From: Roseivivax sp. GX 12232
GTDB lineage: Bacteria; Pseudomonadota; Alphaproteobacteria; Rhodobacterales; Rhodobacteraceae
Reading direction: 5' to 3'
DNA length: 64,000 nt
Assembly: GCF_021272185.1 (NCBI RefSeq)
Contig: NZ_JAJSEC010000005.1
Coordinates: 186,001 to 250,000, forward strand
A program made the translations under genes and the position numbers. Below are positions 24,809 to 33,788 of the stretch, one piece after another; the first letter of the stretch is position 1, and each line of letters opens with the position of its first letter. The notes beneath the pieces were generated by a model. The model saw only the letters and a program-made list of their open reading frames with translations. It did no database searches and was not told the DNA's origin.

Positions 24809-26608
24809 TCACGACAGGTGATGCACCTCCTGAAGCCCGTAGACGGGGGTCTCGATGCCCTCCATCCGGGCCTTCAGCTGTAGCGCGAGATACAGCGAGT
24901 AGTGCCGCGACTGGTGCAGGTTGCCGCCGTGGAACCAGAGGTTCTCCTGCTGGGTCGGCTTCCACATGTTGCGCTGCTCGCCCTCCCAGGGGCCGGGATC
25001 CTTGGTGGTGTCCGAGCCCAGGCCCCAGACCTTGCCGATCTTGTCGGCGACCTCCTGGCTGATGAGATCGGCGGCCCAGCCGTTCATGCTGCCATAGCCC
25101 GTGGCCATCACCACGAGGTCGGCCTCGAGATGCGTCCCGTCGTCCAGCACCAGGCCGGTCTCATCAAAGCGCTCGACCTGCCCTTTCACCAGCTTCACCT
25201 CGCCGTCGATGATCAGCTGGCTGGCGCCCACGTCGATGTAATAGCCCGAGCCCCGGCGCAGATACTTCATGAACAGGCCCGAGCCGTCATCGCCCCAGTC
25301 GAGCTCGAAGCCGGCCTTCTCCAGCCCGGCGTAGAAGGCGGCGTCGCGCTCTTTCATCTGGTCGTAGAGCGGGATCTGGAACTCGTGCATGATCCGGTAG
25401 GGCAGCGAGGCGAAGACCATGTCGGCCTTCTCGGTGGTCATGCCGCTGGCCACGGCCTCCTCGGAGTAAAGCGCGCCGAGGCCGATCTCCATGAGCGTGT
25501 CCGAGCGCACGATATGGGTCGAGCTGCGCTGCACCATGGTGACGTCGGCATCGGCCTCCCAGAGCGCGGCGCAGATGTCATGCGCCGAGTTGTTGGAGCC
25601 GACGACCACCACCTTCTTGCCGGTCCAGGCGTCGGGCCCCTCGTGCTGCGAGGAGTGCTGGATCGTGCCCTGGAAGCTCTCCATCCCCGGGAAGGACGGC
25701 ATGTTGGCCTTGCCGGACATGCCGGTCGCGAAGACCAGCTGGGTCGGGCGCAGCGTCACCTCCTCGCCGTCGCGGTCGACCTTGACCTCCCAGCTGCCGC
25801 TGGCTTCGTCATAGGCCGCGCTCTGCACCTCGGATCGGGTCCAGTAGTTGAGCTCCATGACCTTGGTGTACATCTCGAGCCAGTCGCCCAGCTTGTCCTT
25901 GGGCGTGAAGACCGGCCAGTTGTCGGGGAACTTGATATAGGGCAGGTGATCGTACCAGATCGGATCGTGCAGGCAGAGCGACTTGTACCGCGAGCGCCAC
26001 TGGTCGCCGGGGCGGTCATGCTTGTCGAGCACGATGGTCGGCACGCCGAGCTGGCGCAGCCGCGCGCCAAGCGCAATGCCGCCCTGGCCGCCGCCGATGA
26101 TCACCGTGTAGGGCTGTTCGCTGTAGCCAAGCTCGGCCGCCTCCGCCTCGCGGTGTTCCGTCCAGGACCTGCGGTTCTTCGAGGCGCCGTGTTCGGCGCC
26201 CATCGGGCGGCGTTTGCCCCGGTTTTCCTCGAAGCCCTTCAGCTCCTGCAGCGCGCTCAACAGCGTCCAGATCCGGCCGTCCTTCAGCCGGATCAGCCCC
26301 CAGCCTCGCCCGACGGCGGTCTCGAAGGTGATCCAGGCGGTGATCACGCCGTCCTCCTCGGCGGGAAGCTCGCCCTCCTGGATGGCAAAGCCGCGCGGCC
26401 TGGTGTGCTTGAGCTGCGACGCCAGCATGTCCTGCACGCCGGCAGGCCCCTCCACGGTCTTCAGGTTCCATGTCACGGCGATCAGGTCGCGCCAGTAGCT
26501 GTCGGTGGCGAAGAGCGCGCTGGCAGCCTGCGCGTCGCCCGCCTCCAGAGCGGCGTTCAGGCTGTCGAGCATGTCCTGCACCTCGGCGGTCACGGTCGAG
26601 TCGAGCAT
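24809..26608 (-). CDS. Flavin-dependent monooxygenase/NAD(P)-FAD oxidoreductase with SnoaL-like N-terminus
   Basis: 599 residues. Residues about 5-130 resemble a SnoaL/NTF2-like domain (ALFATDSYWRDLIAVTWNLK). The FAD site is VIIGGGQGGIALGARLRQLG, near residue 170, followed by the NADPH site VVVVGSNNSAHDICAALWE. Between them is an FMO/Baeyer-Villiger-type fingerprint, FQGTIQHSSQHEG (family: FxGxxxHxxx). The C-terminal ATG motif is VVMATGYGSMNGW. It probably hydroxylates or oxygenates a small organic substrate. It is transcribed away from the AcoR-like regulator on the same strand, 140 bp downstream. Confidence 0.87.
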   Translation of the reverse strand: MLDSTVTAEVQDMLDSLNAALEAGDAQAASALFATDSYWRDLIAVTWNLKTVEGPAGVQDMLASQLKHTRPRGFAIQEGELPAEEDGVITAWITFETAVGRGWGLIRLKDGRIWTLLSALQELKGFEENRGKRRPMGAEHGASKNRRSWTEHREAEAAELGYSEQPYTVIIGGGQGGIALGARLRQLGVPTIVLDKHDRPGDQWRSRYKSLCLHDPIWYDHLPYIKFPDNWPVFTPKDKLGDWLEMYTKVMELNYWTRSEVQSAAYDEASGSWEVKVDRDGEEVTLRPTQLVFATGMSGKANMPSFPGMESFQGTIQHSSQHEGPDAWTGKKVVVVGSNNSAHDICAALWEADADVTMVQRSSTHIVRSDTLMEIGLGALYSEEAVASGMTTEKADMVFASLPYRIMHEFQIPLYDQMKERDAAFYAGLEKAGFELDWGDDGSGLFMKYLRRGSGYYIDVGASQLIIDGEVKLVKGQVERFDETGLVLDDGTHLEADLVVMATGYGSMNGWAADLISQEVADKIGKVWGLGSDTTKDPGPWEGEQRNMWKPTQQENLWFHGGNLHQSRHYSLYLALQLKARMEGIETPVYGLQEVHHLS

Positions 26609-26721
26609 TGCATATCCTCCTCATAGGCAATGTGATGAGGAGAGTGTGGCGAGCCCGGACGCCCTCGGGCCACGGGAATCCGGTCATTTCGGCGGTCTCG
26701 GAAGGTGCGGCATCGCAGCAT

Positions 26722-26735
26722 GTTGCAAACGCAAC
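26722..26735. promoter_or_regulatory. Inverted repeat upstream of the monooxygenase gene
   Basis: GTTGC (26722-26726) and GCAAC (26731-26735) form a perfect inverted repeat with a 4-nt spacer, and another GCAAC follows at 26741-26745. It lies 114 bp upstream of the FMO start and just after the regulator stop codon, a normal distance for an enhancer site of an AcoR-type activator. No convincing -24/-12 sigma-54 promoter was found between it and the gene. Confidence 0.45.
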
Positions 26736-26748
26736 GCCGCGCAACGCC

Positions 26749-28491
26749 TCAGTTCGGCGCGCGCAACCCTTCCCTGCGGATCCGGCGCAGAACCGTCGAG
26801 CGGTTCACCCCCAGCCGCCGCGCGGCCCGGGCCATGTTCCAGTTGCAGGCGTCGAGCACCGCCTCGAGGCTCAGCTCCTCGACGCAGGGCCGCGGCGGCT
26901 CCGGCAGATCCGGCAGGTCGATCACATCGCCTTCGGCCAGGGCACAGGCGACGTCGAGCGCATGGCCCAGCTCGCGCAGGTTGCCGGGCCAGTCGCGGGC
27001 CATCAGCTCGGCGCGCGCCGAGGGTGTCAGCCGCATCTCGCCGCCTGAGCGGCGGCGCAAGAGCCGCTCGATCAGCCAGCCGAGGTCTTGCCGCTCGCGC
27101 AGGGGCGGCAGCTCCATGACCGCCCCGGCCAGCCGGTGGTAGAGCTCGGCAGGCAGGGTCTCATGCGACAAGAGCGCGGTCGGCGCGAGGCCGCTGGTGG
27201 CGACCGGGCGCAGCTCGGGATGCGCGTCGAGAAGGCCCGGCAGCGCGCGGGCGGCCGGCTCGGAGAGGTCCTCGATGCGCCGCAGGAGAAGCGTGGCCGG
27301 ACCGGACCGACCGGCCAGCGCCGAGGCCATCTCCGCGGGCCCCGTAGCGGCACAATCCAGCGTGATGAACCCGCCCCGGCGCGAGGCCATGTGAAGCGCG
27401 CGGGCCAGCTTGGTCTTGCCGCTGCCGCTCTCGCCGCAGATCACCAGCGGGACGGGGGTCCGGGCCAGCCGCTCCGCCTGCGACAGCACGCGGGTCATCG
27501 CCGGGTCGTGTCCGGCAAGCCCGGAGAGCACGCCGCCGCGCCGCGGGGCGCCAGAGGCCGCGATGCGCGGGCGGCGCGGGGCCTGCGGCGCGATCGCATG
27601 GCCGAAGACCGCGCCGCCATCGCCAAGGGCCACGACGCGCTCCTCGGTCGGGCGGTCGCGCATCAGGTCGGGCAGGTCGTCGACGCCGATCCCCAGCAGG
27701 GCGTCGATGCGCTCGCCGATCAGGCTGCCCCCGCGCGCGAGCATCCGCGTTGCCGCATGGGTCGCGCCGATCACCCGGCCCGAGCCGTCGAGCGCAACCG
27801 CGCCCTCGGGGTCGACGTCGAGGAATTCCGGGCTCGAGGAGAACCGCAGCACCCATTCGCGGCGGCTCGCGGCCATCAGGTTGGCCATCTCCACCCGCCG
27901 TGCCGAGGCTGTCACCAGCGACATGGCGAGGTTCTGGCTGCTCTTCGGCGAGGGCGAGCGCAGCAGAGAGATGTCGAGCACCGCGGCGAGCTGGCCGAGG
28001 CTGTCGTAGATCGGCGCGGAGGTGCAGGAGAGCGCGGTGTGGGCGTTGCCAAAATGGTCATCCTGGTGGACCGTGACCGGCTCGCCCGTCACGATGCAGG
28101 CCCCCACGCCGCACGTCCCGGCCAGGTCCTCCGACCAGTTCGACCCGAGATAGAGCCCCGCCCCGCGCAACTCGTCGGTGAAGAGGTCGTCGCCGAAGAA
28201 GTCGACGCAGACGCCTTTTGCGTCGGTCAGAAGCAGCACGTAGTTCTGCCCCGCGACCTGCCTGAACAGGTTTTGCAGGCTGGCACGGGCGGCGCCGATC
28301 ATCCAGTCGGCCTGCTCGCGATGGCTGCGGAACTCGGCCTCGGTGACGATATGCGCAGGCTCGCTGCGCGCGGGGTCCATGCCGTAGAGCTCGACGCAGC
28401 GCCGCCAGGACGCATCGACATAACTGTCGCGCCCGGTGGCCCGGCCGTCCAGCACCTGGGCGATTTCCTCCACGTGACCTTGTTCGACCAT
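26749..28491 (-). CDS. AcoR-like activator with GAF sensor, degenerate AAA+ domain and Fis HTH
   Basis: 580 residues from ATG 28491, preceded by AAGGAT; a start at 28521 would add 10 residues. The N-terminal region (about 60-300) is GAF-like, as in AcoR (YLGSNWSEDLAGTCGVGACI). The central region keeps Walker A (ICGESGSGKTKLARALH), but the expected GAFTGA loop is absent and the Walker B acidic pair is replaced (ATLLLRRIEDLS instead of GTLFLDEIGDL). The C-terminus is a Fis-type HTH (NMARAARRLGVNRSTVLRRI). It is probably a regulator of the adjacent FMO operon that may not hydrolyse ATP or contact sigma-54 normally. Confidence 0.85.
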   Translation of the reverse strand: MVEQGHVEEIAQVLDGRATGRDSYVDASWRRCVELYGMDPARSEPAHIVTEAEFRSHREQADWMIGAARASLQNLFRQVAGQNYVLLLTDAKGVCVDFFGDDLFTDELRGAGLYLGSNWSEDLAGTCGVGACIVTGEPVTVHQDDHFGNAHTALSCTSAPIYDSLGQLAAVLDISLLRSPSPKSSQNLAMSLVTASARRVEMANLMAASRREWVLRFSSSPEFLDVDPEGAVALDGSGRVIGATHAATRMLARGGSLIGERIDALLGIGVDDLPDLMRDRPTEERVVALGDGGAVFGHAIAPQAPRRPRIAASGAPRRGGVLSGLAGHDPAMTRVLSQAERLARTPVPLVICGESGSGKTKLARALHMASRRGGFITLDCAATGPAEMASALAGRSGPATLLLRRIEDLSEPAARALPGLLDAHPELRPVATSGLAPTALLSHETLPAELYHRLAGAVMELPPLRERQDLGWLIERLLRRRSGGEMRLTPSARAELMARDWPGNLRELGHALDVACALAEGDVIDLPDLPEPPRPCVEELSLEAVLDACNWNMARAARRLGVNRSTVLRRIRREGLRAPN

Positions 28492-28861
28492 CGGATCCTT
28501 CTCCCGATGCCGACCATACATTCAAACCCTGCTATCCCGACGAGGGACTTTGGTCTGAGGCGCCGGTCGGGGCGCATTGCTGCCGAAATGCGCGTTGTCC
28601 TTGTGGTTCGGACCGCTTGCGCGGCAAGGCCGGCCCCGTCTTCTAGGGGGGCACGCCTCCGATGCCGCTGGCCTGGCCCCCTTGCCGTTGCGGCGCTCGA
28701 GAAGGGGCGCCAGCGACGGCGGAACAATGATCGTCGCAACCGCTCTGTTCGGATGTCCTACTTTGCACCCGACGCGGATCTGGGAGACCGTGCCGCCAAC
28801 AGAGGCATCACTTCTCCACCCCCACGCGAACCTCATCTCGGTTAGATTTTGGCCCCGTCCC
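28492..28861. other. Non-coding spacer
   Basis: About 370 bases upstream of the AcoR-like gene and downstream of the DUF1428 gene. Candidate reading frames here have no recognisable protein features and no good ribosome-binding sites. It presumably contains the regulator promoter. Nothing else is seen. Confidence 0.5.
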
Positions 28862-29215
28862 TCACGCCTCGTGCACGACCTCGAACCCGCCCATGATCAG
28901 GCGCTTGCCGTCGAAGGGCATCGGGGTCGCATCGGGAGCCATGCGCGGGTCCTGCATTGCGGCCTCCCAGCCCGCATCGCGTGCGGCCTTGTCCGGCCAG
29001 GTGATCCAGGAGAGGACAACCGTCTCGCCCGGTTCGGCCTTCACGGCCATCGGCATGGAGGTCAGCTTGCCATCAGGGATGTCATCACCCCAGCAATCGA
29101 CAACCGAGGTCGCGCCGAACTCCTTGAAGACTGCGGCCATCGCGCGGGAGACGGCGAGGAACTCCTCTTTCTTGCCGTCCGGCACGGCGCAGAGCATCCC
29201 ATCGGCATAGCTCAT
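28862..29215 (-). CDS. DUF1428 family protein (YbaA-like)
   Basis: 117 residues starting MSYADGMLCAVPDGKKEEFL after AGGGAGAAG. The sequence shows the DUF1428 pattern: CWGDDIPDGKLTSMPMAVKA, then VLSWITWPDKAARDAG and a C-terminal RLIMGGFEVV. The fold is a dimeric ferredoxin-like barrel; the function is unknown. It stands alone between spacers. The more upstream TTG start gives an Arg-rich extension that looks non-coding. Confidence 0.88.
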   Translation of the reverse strand: MSYADGMLCAVPDGKKEEFLAVSRAMAAVFKEFGATSVVDCWGDDIPDGKLTSMPMAVKAEPGETVVLSWITWPDKAARDAGWEAAMQDPRMAPDATPMPFDGKRLIMGGFEVVHEA

Positions 29216-29527
29216 TTTTCTTCTCCCTGGGTTTTTCGCGACCCTACCACGTCGGCCGGGCCGTGTCCGCTGAGTCTGGCATCGCGGACCTTTGGCTCTC
29301 GGCGCGGGCTGCACCAAGCTGCGGATGGCCGGTCGGGAGAAGCCGCGCGGCGGAATTGGTCATCCTTGCGAAGGTCCAATGAAGGCCGAGCGCGTCGTCC
29401 TGTCCTGCCATGGACGCCGCACCTTCTTCCGCTCCGTCGCAGAACTGCTTCGCCCCCCTTTCCGGTCGCTCCCGAACGTCCGCCAGCTCCCGTTTCCCAG
29501 GTCCGCCACACCCGCTAAGCATGCAGG
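29216..29527. other. Non-coding spacer
   Basis: About 310 bases without a convincing gene on either strand. It precedes the truncated acetyltransferase reading frame, and may include its old promoter. Confidence 0.45.
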
Positions 29528-29698
29528 ATGACAGAGACTCTCCCTCTACATATCCGCGCGGCGGAGCCCGCGGACGCCGCGGCCATCACCGCGATGGGCA
29601 ACCTGCCGAACGTGCGTCGAGGCACCTTGCAGATGCCCTACGCATCCCGCGACAGCGCCCGTAGGCACACCCTCACCCCCGCGGCAGCGCAACGATGA
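29528..29698 (+). pseudogene. Truncated GNAT acetyltransferase (N-terminal stump)
   Basis: The frame from ATG 29528 reads LHIRAAEPADAAAITAMGNL and PNVRRGTLQMPYASRD. This is the characteristic N-terminus of a GNAT N-acetyltransferase (family: IRPATPADAEALAALFNxPGVxRGTLQLPY). After about 45 codons the similarity ends near 29663, and the frame runs antisense into the 3' end of the fecE-type gene. The acetyl-CoA motif is missing. The break marks a recombination boundary next to the iron-transport cluster. Confidence 0.7.
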
Positions 29699-30476
29699 TC
29701 GGCCGCGCGTGCCCCTCGGGGTGCAGCACGCGGCAATCGACCCCGAACACCCGCGAGATCGTCGCCTCGGTCAGCACCTCGGGCACCGACCCCTGGGCCG
29801 CGACGGCGCCCTCTTCGAAGAGCACCACGTGATCGGCATAGCGCGCGGCGAAGTTCAGGTCGTGCAGCACCACCACGACGTTGCGCCCCTGCTCGCGGTT
29901 CATCCGCCGGATCAGCTCGAGCACGTCCAGCGCATGGGCGATGTCCAGGTGGTTGGTGGGTTCGTCCAGCAGGATCGTCGGCGCCTCCTGCGCCAGCACC
30001 ATGGCGATCCAGGCCCGCTGCGCCTGCCCACCCGAGAGCGCACCGATGGCGCTGGCGGCATGGCTGGTCATGCCGGTCGCCTCCAGCGCCTCGGCGCAGG
30101 CGCGGTCGTCCGCCGCCGTGGCCCCGGACAGCGGCCGACGGTGGGCATAGCGGCCCAGCATCACCAGGTCGCGCACCGACATCTCTTCGGGCGCATCGGG
30201 GGATTGGGCCAGCATGGCGACGGTGCGGGCCAGGGTCTTGGCCGTCCAGTCCTTGAGGTCATGGCCCGAAAGCAGGATGCGCCCCCCGGTCATCGGCAGC
30301 AGCCGCCGCATGGAGCGCAGCGCGGTCGACTTGCCGCTGCCATTGGGCCCGCAGAGGGCGATGACGCAGCCCGCCGGCAGGGTCAGGTCGAGGTCCTCGA
30401 AGACCAGCGAGCGCCCGTAGCCGGCGGAGGCACGCGAGAGTTCGAAAAGCGGCGCGGGATCAGGCAACAACGGCAC
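29673..30476 (-). CDS. Iron-siderophore ABC transporter ATPase, FecE/FepC type (system 1)
   Basis: 267 residues from GTG 30476, which overlaps the end of the upstream permease gene; ATG starts further upstream lie inside that gene. Walker A GPNGSGKSTALRSMRRLL, signature LSGGQAQRAWIAMVLAQEAP, Walker B TILLDEPTNHLDIAHALDVL. The NHLDIAHALDVLELI wording is typical of FepC/FhuC ATPases. Downstream it runs to the boundary with the truncated GNAT gene. Confidence 0.92.
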   Translation of the reverse strand: MPLLPDPAPLFELSRASAGYGRSLVFEDLDLTLPAGCVIALCGPNGSGKSTALRSMRRLLPMTGGRILLSGHDLKDWTAKTLARTVAMLAQSPDAPEEMSVRDLVMLGRYAHRRPLSGATAADDRACAEALEATGMTSHAASAIGALSGGQAQRAWIAMVLAQEAPTILLDEPTNHLDIAHALDVLELIRRMNREQGRNVVVVLHDLNFAARYADHVVLFEEGAVAAQGSVPEVLTEATISRVFGVDCRVLHPEGHARPIIVALPRG

Positions 30477-31500
30477 TCCGTCTGACAAGCAGGAACAGGA
30501 AAAGCGGCGCGCCGAGCAGCGCCGTGATGGCGCCCGCCGGCAGCTCCAAAGGTGGGGCGATGACCCGTGCGAGGATGTCTGCCCCAAGCACCAGCGCGCC
30601 GCCGATCAGCGCCACCGTCGGCAGGAACGCGGCGGAGCCCTCCGCCACCAAGCGGCGCGCGGCATGGGGCGCGATCAGCCCGACGAAGCCCACCGCCCCG
30701 ACAAAGGCCACCGCCGCGGCGGTCAGCAGCACCGAAAGGAGAAGAAGGAGAACCTGGCTCACCCCCAGCGACAGCCCGGTGGCCCGCGCGCTGTCGGGAT
30801 CGAGCCGAAGCTGCGCCAGAGGACGGACGGCCAGCACCAGCAAGGGCAGCGCGCAAAGCAGGACGGTGGAAAGCACGGCAACATCGCTCCAATGCGCGGA
30901 ACCGACCGACCCGGCGAGCCAGGTCATCGCCTGCCCCGCGCGATAGATCGGCCCGATGATCATCAACAGGGTCACAGCCGCCTTGGCCAAGGCGGCCATG
31001 GCCACGCCGTAGAGGATCAGCGTGAGCGGCCCGCGGCGCGGATCGGCCAGCGCCAGCGCGGCGGTGACCGCGGCAAAGCCCGCGGCGCCGATCACCGCGG
31101 CGAGCGGCTGCCAGTGGATCGAGACGGTCAGGTTGTTGTTGCTGTCCGAGAACAGCCAGAGAAAGCTCACCACCCCGATCGCGGCGCCATCGGTGATCCC
31201 CAGCACCGAGGGCGCTGCCAGGGGATTGCGCACGACCCGCTGCAGAATGGCACCGGCCAGCGCCAAGGCGGTGCCGCCCAGAACGGCCAGCGCGACGCGC
31301 GGCAGCCGCAGGGTCCAGAGGATCACCCCGTCGGCGCCGCTGCCCTGGCCCAGGGCCGCGGCGAGGACACGCCCGGGCGGCATGAAGCTCGACCCCAGGC
31401 CGGCGCCCAGCACCACGAGCGACAAGAGCCCGAGCACCAGCGCGACCAGCACCGGAAGGCGCAGGACGCGGCGGCGGGGGAGATCGGAGACCATCGTCAC
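30460..31500 (-). CDS. FecCD-family siderophore permease (system 1, second subunit)
   Basis: 346 residues with about ten helices. Family signatures: GGTALALAGAILQRVVRNPL (family: GxxLaxsGaxxQxxxRNPLA) and FVGAVGFVGLIAPHAARRLV. Overlaps the partner permease by 4 bases. Together the two form the BtuC-like channel for ferric-siderophore uptake. Confidence 0.93.
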   Translation of the reverse strand: MTMVSDLPRRRVLRLPVLVALVLGLLSLVVLGAGLGSSFMPPGRVLAAALGQGSGADGVILWTLRLPRVALAVLGGTALALAGAILQRVVRNPLAAPSVLGITDGAAIGVVSFLWLFSDSNNNLTVSIHWQPLAAVIGAAGFAAVTAALALADPRRGPLTLILYGVAMAALAKAAVTLLMIIGPIYRAGQAMTWLAGSVGSAHWSDVAVLSTVLLCALPLLVLAVRPLAQLRLDPDSARATGLSLGVSQVLLLLLSVLLTAAAVAFVGAVGFVGLIAPHAARRLVAEGSAAFLPTVALIGGALVLGADILARVIAPPLELPAGAITALLGAPLFLFLLVRRSAVVA

Positions 31501-32507
31501 GGCGCTGCCCCCGTGCCCCGGCGCAGCACCGCGATCAGCACCGGCACGCCTGCCAGCGCCAAGACCGTGCCGATGGGCGCCTCGCCCGGCGCGACGATCA
31601 GCCGGGCCAGGATATCGGCCAGCACCGCCAGCGTCGCCCCGATCAACATGGTCAGCACGGCCAGCGCGGCATGGGTGCTGCGCCCCGCGAGCCGCCGCGC
31701 GATATGGGGCGCCACCAACCCGAGGAAGATCACCGGACCGGCCAGCGCCACCACCGTCCCGGCCAGCAGCCCGGCCAGTCCCAGCGCCAGCACCCGGGTC
31801 CGCAGCACCTCGACGCCCAGCGCCGCCGCGCTGTCGTCATCGGCGCGCAGGGCATCGAGCGCCGAGGCGAGCCACAGCGCGCCACCAAGCCCCGCCACAA
31901 GCATCGGCGCGCCCAGCCAGAGCAACCCGATGTCGCGGTCCGCGAAGCCGCCCGAGAGCCAGAACAGCAGGCTTTCCATCGCCGCTTCGTCCGTCAGCAG
32001 CAGCACCTGCGTCACCGCAGAGGTCATGGCCGCCAGCGTGACGCCTGCCAGCAGCACCGAGACGGGATTCATGCCCGTGCCGCCCAGGCTCGACAGGCCG
32101 AAGACCAGCACCATGGCGAGCATCGCGCCGGCAAAGGCCGCCAGGGCCATGCCGCCCGGCGCGGCGACGCCGAAGAGCACCAACGCCGAGACCACCGCGA
32201 GCGCCGCCCCGGCGTTGATGCCGAGCAGCCCCGGCTCGGCCAGCGGGTTGCGCGTGGCCGCCTGCATCAGCAGCCCCGAGAGCCCCAGCAGCCCGCCGCA
32301 ACAGGCGCCGATCAGCGTGCGCGGCACCCGCAGGGTCGAGACGATCAGCGCATCGGTGTCGCCCGCGCCGCGCAAGCCGCTCCAGACCGTGCCGGGCCCG
32401 TAGAGCCTGAGGCCCAGGTGCAGGCTCGCCACCATGGCCGCCACCAGCGCCACGGCCAGCACCGGCGCCAGGCGCGACGCGCTTGCATCAGCTCGGCTGG
32501 AGATCAT
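31497..32507 (-). CDS. FecCD-family siderophore permease (system 1, first subunit)
   Basis: 336 residues. Signatures: GGLLGLSGLLMQAATRNPLA and ALAGPVIFLGLVAPHIARRL. First gene of a minus-strand operon divergent from its binding protein gene (32748). An inverted repeat 31 bp upstream (32538-32549) is a candidate iron-responsive operator. Confidence 0.93.
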   Translation of the reverse strand: MISSRADASASRLAPVLAVALVAAMVASLHLGLRLYGPGTVWSGLRGAGDTDALIVSTLRVPRTLIGACCGGLLGLSGLLMQAATRNPLAEPGLLGINAGAALAVVSALVLFGVAAPGGMALAAFAGAMLAMVLVFGLSSLGGTGMNPVSVLLAGVTLAAMTSAVTQVLLLTDEAAMESLLFWLSGGFADRDIGLLWLGAPMLVAGLGGALWLASALDALRADDDSAAALGVEVLRTRVLALGLAGLLAGTVVALAGPVIFLGLVAPHIARRLAGRSTHAALAVLTMLIGATLAVLADILARLIVAPGEAPIGTVLALAGVPVLIAVLRRGTGAAP

Positions 32508-32537
32508 TCCGCGATTGCATCCGTTAATCAGAGTGTT

Positions 32538-32549
32538 TTAGTAAGCTAA
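32538..32549. promoter_or_regulatory. Candidate iron-responsive operator in the divergent fec promoter
   Basis: TTAG and CTAA form an inverted repeat around TAAG in a short AT-rich island of the 240-bp spacer between fecCD-type (minus) and fecB-type (plus) genes. Fur/Irr/RirA-class regulators are expected for such genes, but the match to any named box is weak. Confidence 0.35.
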
Positions 32550-32604
32550 TATCAGCCAGCCAGCCCACGGCAAGCCGCAACAGAACGAAAAGAAAGGCGC
32601 TGGC

Positions 32605-32721
32605 GTGATCCGACGACCATTTCTCGCATGTCTACCGCTCCTCTGCCCTCTCGCCCTGGCGGCCGTCGAGGCCGGTCACGCCATGGGTCAGACCGAGGTT
32701 CCGGACACGCCCGTAGACTGA
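32605..32721 (+). pseudogene. 38-codon secreted-peptide frame, possible stump of an outer-membrane receptor gene
   Basis: From GTG 32605, preceded by GAAAGG, the frame encodes a good Sec signal (RRPFLACLPLLCPLALAAVE) followed by GHAMGQTEVPDTPVD and a stop. A signal peptide followed by a short acidic/Thr-Pro tail resembles the beginning of a TonB-dependent receptor, whose gene is otherwise missing from both iron clusters. It could equally be a leader peptide or chance. Low confidence. Confidence 0.3.
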
Positions 32722-32747
32722 CACGACACCACAGGAAGGACATCCGC

Positions 32748-33653
32748 ATGAAACCTGAACGCCCTCTGCTGGCCGCCGCATTGGCCGGCCTCCTCGCCGC
32801 CACGCCGGGCTTTGCCCGGGAGGTCACCGACTCCATGGGCACGATCGAGGTCCCCGACGACCCGCAACGCGTCGTCGTGCTGACCAACGAGGGCACCGAA
32901 GCCCTGCTTGCCCTGGGCGTCACGCCCGTCGGCGCCGCCAACAGCTGGAACGGCGACCCCTGGTGGGACCACATCGAGGAGCAGATGGGCGCGGCCGAGC
33001 CGGTCGGCATGGAAAGCGCCGTGAACCTCGAGCTTGTCGCCGCGCTGCAGCCCGACCTGATCCTCGGCAACAAGCAGCGGCACGAGGAAATCTATCCGCA
33101 GCTCACCGCCGTCGCGCCCACGGTCCTGTCCGAACGCCTGCGCGGCGACTGGAAGGTCAACTTCCGCCTCTACGCCGAGGCGCTGGGTCTGACCGGCGAC
33201 GCGGAAGAGGTGATCGCCGACTACGATGCCAGGGTCGACGGTCTGAGCGGGTCCCTCGGCGCGGCGCTCGACGAGGAGGTCTCGGTCATCCGCTTCCTCG
33301 CCGGCCAGATCCGCATTTACCAGCTCGACAGCTTCTCGGGCGTGGTGCTGCAGGACCTGGGCTTCGACCGGCCGGAAAACCAGAACGTCGAGGACTTTGC
33401 GATCCGAACCGGCAAGGAGAGCATCCCCGACATGGACGGCGACCGCATCTTCTACTTCACCTATGAGTCCGGCAACGGCGAAGGCGCGGCGATGCGCGCG
33501 GAGGTTCTGGAGGACCCCCTCTGGCAATCCCTCTCCGCCGTGCAGGCGGGCCGCGTGCACGAGGTGAACGACGGCACCTGGAACACCGCCGGCGGCGTGC
33601 TGGCCGCCCAGGAGATGCTGGACGACATCGCGGAGATCTACGGCGTCGAGTGA
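32748..33653 (+). CDS. Periplasmic ferric-siderophore binding protein, FecB type (system 1)
   Basis: 301 residues from ATG 32748 after AGGAAGGA. The signal peptide is PLLAAALAGLLAATPGFA. The mature protein follows the helical-backbone FecB/FhuD pattern (VTDSMGTIEVPDDPQRVVVL, then LGVTPVGAANSWNGDPWWDH and LQPDLILGNKQRHEE). It delivers a ferric siderophore to the divergent FecCD/E-type importer. A perfect palindromic terminator follows the gene. Confidence 0.92.
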   Translation: MKPERPLLAAALAGLLAATPGFAREVTDSMGTIEVPDDPQRVVVLTNEGTEALLALGVTPVGAANSWNGDPWWDHIEEQMGAAEPVGMESAVNLELVAALQPDLILGNKQRHEEIYPQLTAVAPTVLSERLRGDWKVNFRLYAEALGLTGDAEEVIADYDARVDGLSGSLGAALDEEVSVIRFLAGQIRIYQLDSFSGVVLQDLGFDRPENQNVEDFAIRTGKESIPDMDGDRIFYFTYESGNGEGAAMRAEVLEDPLWQSLSAVQAGRVHEVNDGTWNTAGGVLAAQEMLDDIAEIYGVE

Positions 33654-33678
33654 ACGCCGCTACCGGGGACAGGGACGG

Positions 33679-33704
33679 AAGGGGCGGCCCCGGGGCCGCC
33701 CCTT
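33679..33704 (+). terminator. Palindromic terminator after the fecB-type gene
   Basis: A perfect 26-bp palindrome (AAGGGGCGGCCCC and its complement, centre at 33691/33692), 25 nt after the stop codon and followed by TTGTCGTTTC. It is able to stop transcription from either side. Confidence 0.7.
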
Positions 33705-33788
33705 GTCGTTTCAAGGCTTTGGGGTGTCCCGTCGTCTATTCGGGTCCACCGCCGTGAGCTGCAAAACGTGCTGCGCGCAGGATCTGTC

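Noticed and set aside
26609-26748. Sigma-54 (-24/-12) promoter before the monooxygenase gene
   Set aside because: No TGGC-N-TTGC pair with correct spacing was found on the minus strand.
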